A DNA stretch of 64,000 bases, taken from the NCBI GenBank assembly GCA_013398275.1, contig VZSE01002382.1:473-64472 (forward strand), written 5' to 3'. Positions 60,501 to 64,000 of this stretch are shown here, one piece after another; position 1 is the first letter of the stretch; each line of letters starts with the position of its first letter. The DNA is from Promerops cafer. Taxonomy: Eukaryota; Chordata; Aves; Passeriformes; Nectariniidae. The translations under genes were made by a program, and so were the position numbers. The notes under the pieces are model-generated. The model saw only the letters and a list, made by a program, of their open reading frames with translations, was not told where the DNA came from and ran no database searches.

Positions 60501-62078
60501 CTACTCAGCTTCCACGCTACCTTTGGCACAGGATTTTAATAGTGTGGAGCTTCCTGGTACTTTTCCCTTTTGCAGTAAGCCCAGAGTCACTCCCTCAGCT
60601 ACGTGGAGGACAGGGGAGCAAGGCTGCTTCCCTAAAACACCCCAAGGACGCTGCCTGGAAACGTCCTTGGAATACAGTGGGAGCCTTGGCCAGCAGAAAG
60701 CGTCCTCATGGGGCACCTCCAGACTTTTCTTGGCAAGCCAAGGTGTGAGCAAACACAGTGCACAGCAGCTAGAGCTGCTAATTTCAGTCAGAGCAGCCGG
60801 TTTCCCTGTCAGACCTCGGGGACATTGTACCATCTGCCCTTCTAATCCTCTAACTTCAGGAGGGTGTGAGGGATAGTTCAGGGTCTGTGATCACTTGCAT
60901 TAACAAAACAAAATAAAAATCCAAAGCTGCCAAACTGTGCTCCAACAACCCCTGTCAGATTTGTGTGCAGGCTTCTTTTATTCCCAGCAGCTAGGATAAT
61001 GCCTGCGAACTCCTACTGTAGCTCGATCCACTACGTTCAGAAGTGCTTTATCAACACTGGGGAAAAGCATCCCCTTATTATTGAGAATCAGCAGCAACCA
61101 GAGGTGAAGTCATCTGCAAGAGTGAGGGAAAGCAGCTCTGTTTCCCTCTGTCCCAGCTGAGCCCACACCCATGAGTTGCTACACTGCCACCAAGAATCCT
61201 CCAGCCCAATGAAGCAAAGTGCTGGAAAGTCATTCGAATTTAAAAAAAAAATTTTTAAAAATTATGTTTTACCCTTCCAGTTGTATTTTTTATGCATCAA
61301 GTTTAAACTGAACCACATGTGAGAATTTGCTTTAAATAAATGGGTCTCCCTTGCTCCCAAGGTAAAGGCTTTTGGTGTGGCTGCAGTTTATCCAATTAAG
61401 CTCATCCTGTGCCAGGAATCCTGAGCTGCTGCCTCACATCAAGGACGCCTGTAGCATTTCAGTAATGGATTTTCCAGGATGTACCTAGATGTTCTCACTA
61501 AGAAATTATGGAAAGTCTTTGCTGTTTCCTTGTCCAAACAGACACAAACAGTAGATGATTCCTTAAAAGAACTAGAATTGCTACAGGCAGCCTTGAAACA
61601 GAGTGGAAGGGGATGCTGTAGGGGATGCCAGGTAAGAAAGAGGGTTTAGTGGGTGCTTGGTAAGACAGCCAGACCATGGGGGGATAAAAGCAAGGTAGGG
61701 GTTCACATATAACAGAGAAAGAGTCTCTAAGAATCCTGCTGATCTCACCCCTTTTGCCCTGCAGCCAGGCACAGGCAGGATATTGCAACACGCCTGCCAG
61801 CTCAGCCAGAGTTCCACAGGCTGGGCAGAGATGTCCTCAGCCACAGAGCACTGCCCTGCTCCTTGCAAAGGTCACCTAGCAGCCACCATGGGAAAGACCC
61901 CAGCAAGGGAAGCACAGCCATGTGCCATCCAGCAGGGAAATCAGGATGCCAAGTGACTTCCAAAGCTTTGTGTCTCTTACCGTCCCCAGAAGACACTGAG
62001 ACTCCTGAATGGCGCCGTAGCATCCCAGGAACCCCACGAACATCATGACAGCTCCGACTGCGATCAGGATGTAGATTC
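54512..62078 (-). CDS. CD81: CD81 tetraspanin, exons 3-8 (5' part outside window)
   Basis: Four-pass membrane scaffold that organises tetraspanin-enriched microdomains and escorts CD19 and other partners in mammals. Minus-strand exons: 62078-61981, 59095-59021, 56373-56266, 55689-55594, 55283-55194, 54574-54512. They chain in phase to 530 nt. Visible: TM2 (YILIAVGAVMMFVGFLGCYG), TM3 (FFTCLVILFACEVAAGIWGF), a large extracellular loop with the CCG motif and four cysteines, TM4 (YLIGIAAIVVAVIMIFEMIL) and the C terminus CCGIRNSSVY identical to human. The middle of the large loop differs strongly from human, while the transmembrane parts are nearly invariant. TM1 and the small loop (exons 1-2) were not found up to 64000 and must lie beyond it. 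Confidence 0.97.
55194..55283 (-). CDS. CD81: CD81 exon 7 (end of large loop, TM4)
   Basis: Encodes NVNCHKKIDELFSGKLYLIG and IAAIVVAVIM; carries the fourth loop cysteine. Acceptor GCCTCAG; donor ATG/GTAAGT. Confidence 0.97.
55594..55689 (-). CDS. CD81: CD81 exon 6 (variable part of large extracellular loop)
   Basis: Encodes LDCCGSDIVTATFTPVWRED and LCRKDSMKRLFE. The CCG motif and third cysteine are kept, but the rest has little in common with human CD81. Acceptor ATGTAG; donor GAG/GTAGGC. Phase and length (32 codons) fit the gene. Confidence 0.93.
56266..56373 (-). CDS. CD81: CD81 exon 5 (A and B helices of large loop)
   Basis: Encodes IAKDVKQFYDQALQQTLMGD and SDANNAKAVVKTFHET. QQTLMGDSDA replaces human QQAVVDDDA, an apparent one-residue insertion; the flanks are identical. 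Acceptor TCCTAG; donor ACG/GTAAGA. Confidence 0.96.
59021..59095 (-). CDS. CD81: CD81 exon 4 (TM3)
   Basis: Encodes FFTCLVILFACEVAAGIWGF and ANKDQ; human has VNKDQ. Acceptor TTTGCAG; donor CAA/GTAAGA. Confidence 0.97.
59186..59231. repeat. Two-copy 23-bp tandem duplication
   Basis: GA[A/G]CAAGGTGTCATCTGACTTCA occurs twice head to tail with one difference, about 90 nt from CD81 exon 4 in its upstream intron. Confidence 0.95.
61981..62078 (-). CDS. CD81: CD81 exon 3 (TM2)
   Basis: Encodes GIYILIAVGAVMMFVGFLGC and YGAIQESQCLLGT, identical to human. Starts in phase 1 after CTTGCAG, completing a glycine codon begun in exon 2. Donor ACG/GTAAGA. Confidence 0.97.
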
Positions 62079-64000
62079 CTGCAAGGCAAAGGGCGAAGCA
62101 CACGCGTTACTGCACAGCTTCGTCCAGCAGCACCCTCACGCCTGGCCGGACATTCTGGCTCCTGGGGCGGATAATGGTGGGTGTGCAGAATTAATGCTGA
62201 GGAGGTGTGATGGCAGCAGACATAGTAGAACACAACGTACATGAGTTGGGTCTCAAAGTGTTTGAAGCTGCCAACACTGGAGCTTTAATAACTCCATCAC
62301 CTCCAAAATGAGAGGAAATGCTGGGAATAGCACTACATAGAGGATGTAGAAGGCAAGACAAGGGCTCTACTCTACACCATCCTCAGAGCTATAGCATGGA
62401 CTTAACCTGGCATGCTGTTTTAAATATTTAAGCAGAGATGAAAATTACTAGTTAGCATATCTTGTAAAATAAACAGTAAGACACATGGTTTATTTATATT
62501 AAGCATCATACAAATATTTATCTGGCTAACATTTTAAAGGCAGATGAACCACAAAACCAAGGAGAAAGTACTGCTGAAGCACCTCACTTAAAATCTGGTG
62601 CTTTTTTTGTTATAGGTTCTTCCACAGAGAATACAACATTTTTTACTTTAACTTATTGAATTTGCACAGGCAACTTGCACCATAACTAGTTCAAAGCTTG
62701 AAATGAGGCATCGGGATTAGTTCAGAAAAAAGGAGAATAAAAGTTTATTCATTCAGGAAACAAGAGCTTAGCTCAAGGCTCAAGTCTGCTGCCATGAGTA
62801 ATCACCATGGTCTCACCAACCACGAGACTGGTGAAGCCATAGTGATTACTCAGCCAAACACTACCAGCTCAGTTGAATTTGACACAGCTTTCTGCTGGTG
62901 TATCCTTTATATTTAGTGCATTTTTGGTTAACTAATATTCTCAAGTATTGTGGTTCTACTACTCTTGAAGTGAATCTTATTTCCCATTCAAAAGCAATTT
63001 CATACATGCAAAAAAATGACAAATCAGGTAAGACTGCAGTCACTATTTCTAATGGACAGTGAAGAGAAAAAAAGAAAGAATCATGGTGAAAAAAAAAGAA
63101 CATGGGGCATCCCAGAGGTAACAGCAACACAGTGAATCTCACTAGTGGTTGGGAGACAAATCCCTTCAATGAAATGTTTTCTTCTGCTATGAGTGAAAAT
63201 GTTTTAAAGTTATTAGTCAGACTGTTAGCTCTCCTTTAGGAACAGCCCTAACATATAAACAGAGCTCAAGATTAAACTGTTTGTACATGCTTGTGATGTT
63301 TAAGGTTTTTCTTATCTGTGTAGCTTTTAAACAATCTTCTGATAATTAAAGTGCAAAGTCTAAAGGCCATGCACTGAGAGCAGAGTCAAGTCAAGTCAAC
63401 TCTTCTCTGAAACACCAGATACACAATAACGGTCTCCACTTCTTTAACATTCCCTTACAAATTTTTCAAACTCAGGGAAGGCTGGACTTTGGCTTCCACT
63501 TCTTCCCTCTTTGAAACGAAACTCACCAGCATGCCAAAAGCACAAGCGCCGATGCAAGGGCTGACTTGGTGAGTGGCGGCGACGGAAACGCCGCCCCAGC
63601 GGCTCTGGCGCTGGGACTCTCCCGTGTTTCTCAGCAGCACCGTGATCACTCTATTTTTAGGCACTGCAGGAGGGAGGAAGCCAGCTGCAGGGGAAGTGCC
63701 ACAATGGAGCACGCTGACCCTGCAGGAAGCCCCTCTTCACATAACCTGATAGGAGCCGTGGCCGGAGACACCAACATCCTTGAGGCAACACTGTCAGCAA
63801 CGCGGGCCGGAGGTGCGAGCTGCACCTCTGTTGTGTTCTGAAGGGGTTTCAGCAGCACCCAGGAGCCATGAAAACCCAACAGGCAAAAAGCTCCCCAAGC
63901 AGGCATGAGACACCTCCTTAGGTGGAGGTGTGCAAAGAACGGAAAACAAGCAAAAGAAACCTCCCAGAAGATTTTCTTGGAAAGGACAGGCAAGCAGATT
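62079..64000 (-). other. CD81: CD81 intron 2 (partial)
   Basis: Intronic sequence running off the right edge. No sequence resembling CD81 exon 2 was found on the minus strand. It holds one strong hairpin (62795-62852) and a small GC-richer patch at about 63560-63660. Confidence 0.6.
62795..62852 (-). other. 24-bp-arm hairpin, possible intronic small-RNA precursor
   Basis: Arms 62795-62818 and 62829-62852 pair over 24 positions around a 10-nt loop; the outer 11 pairs are perfect. In the minus-strand RNA, the sense of CD81, there are 21 Watson-Crick pairs, 2 G-U pairs and 1 mismatch. Read from the plus strand there are 21 pairs, 1 G-U and 2 mismatches, so the minus-strand fold is the better one. 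No lower stem beyond the arms was found. It may be a microRNA-like precursor or the remnant of a palindromic transposon. Confidence 0.45.

Noticed and set aside
62100..64000. CD81 exon 2 (TM1 end and small loop)
   Set aside because: Searched the minus strand for the conserved LLYLELGDKPAPNTFY coding sequence and saw none; it must lie beyond the window.
1..64000. CRISPR arrays, operons, prophage or other prokaryotic systems
   Set aside because: No spaced direct repeats or tightly packed genes; the intron-exon structure is plainly vertebrate.

Overview
This is vertebrate nuclear DNA, most likely from a songbird or another passerine. It has AT-rich introns with GT-AG splice sites, a CpG-island promoter, CR1 LINE fragments, an LTR-like segment at the left edge, and a tRNA-Ile-derived SINE with a CR1-type tail, an element type known from passerines (TguSINE1-like). 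The gene order TRPM5 - TSSC4 - CD81 matches the conserved block at human 11p15.5. On that basis KCNQ1 should lie beyond the left edge; no KCNQ1 exon was seen here.

Layout. Positions 1-572 hold the LTR-like segment and a CR1 3' end. Positions 2355-38130 on the plus strand hold a complete 24-exon TRPM5 gene; its exons join in phase to give 1,171 codons plus a stop, close to the human length of 1,165. One intron uses a GC donor, and intron 10 contains an isolated CpG-rich block and a CR1 fragment. A tail-to-tail gap (38131-41053) separates it from TSSC4 on the minus strand (coding exon 41054-42094, two probable leader exons up to 44241). TSSC4 is driven from a CpG island at about 44360-45150 that carries three ZNF143-type motifs. 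A 9.4-kb intergenic stretch with a SINE, poly-A and poly-C tracts leads to the 3' part of CD81 (exons 3-8, minus strand, 54512-62078). CD81 exons 1-2 lie beyond the right edge.

The three products act separately: TRPM5 is a calcium-activated monovalent cation channel of taste and chemosensory cells, TSSC4 is a U5 snRNP assembly factor, and CD81 is a tetraspanin scaffold. The observation most worth following is a 78-codon open frame that runs across all three TSSC4 exons in the inferred transcript. It has a strong start context and ends 10 nt before the TSSC4 start, so the message may encode a second small protein or a strong translational control element. A second is a 24-bp-arm hairpin in the CD81 intron. 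Everything here comes from reading the sequence; no alignment or database search was run.
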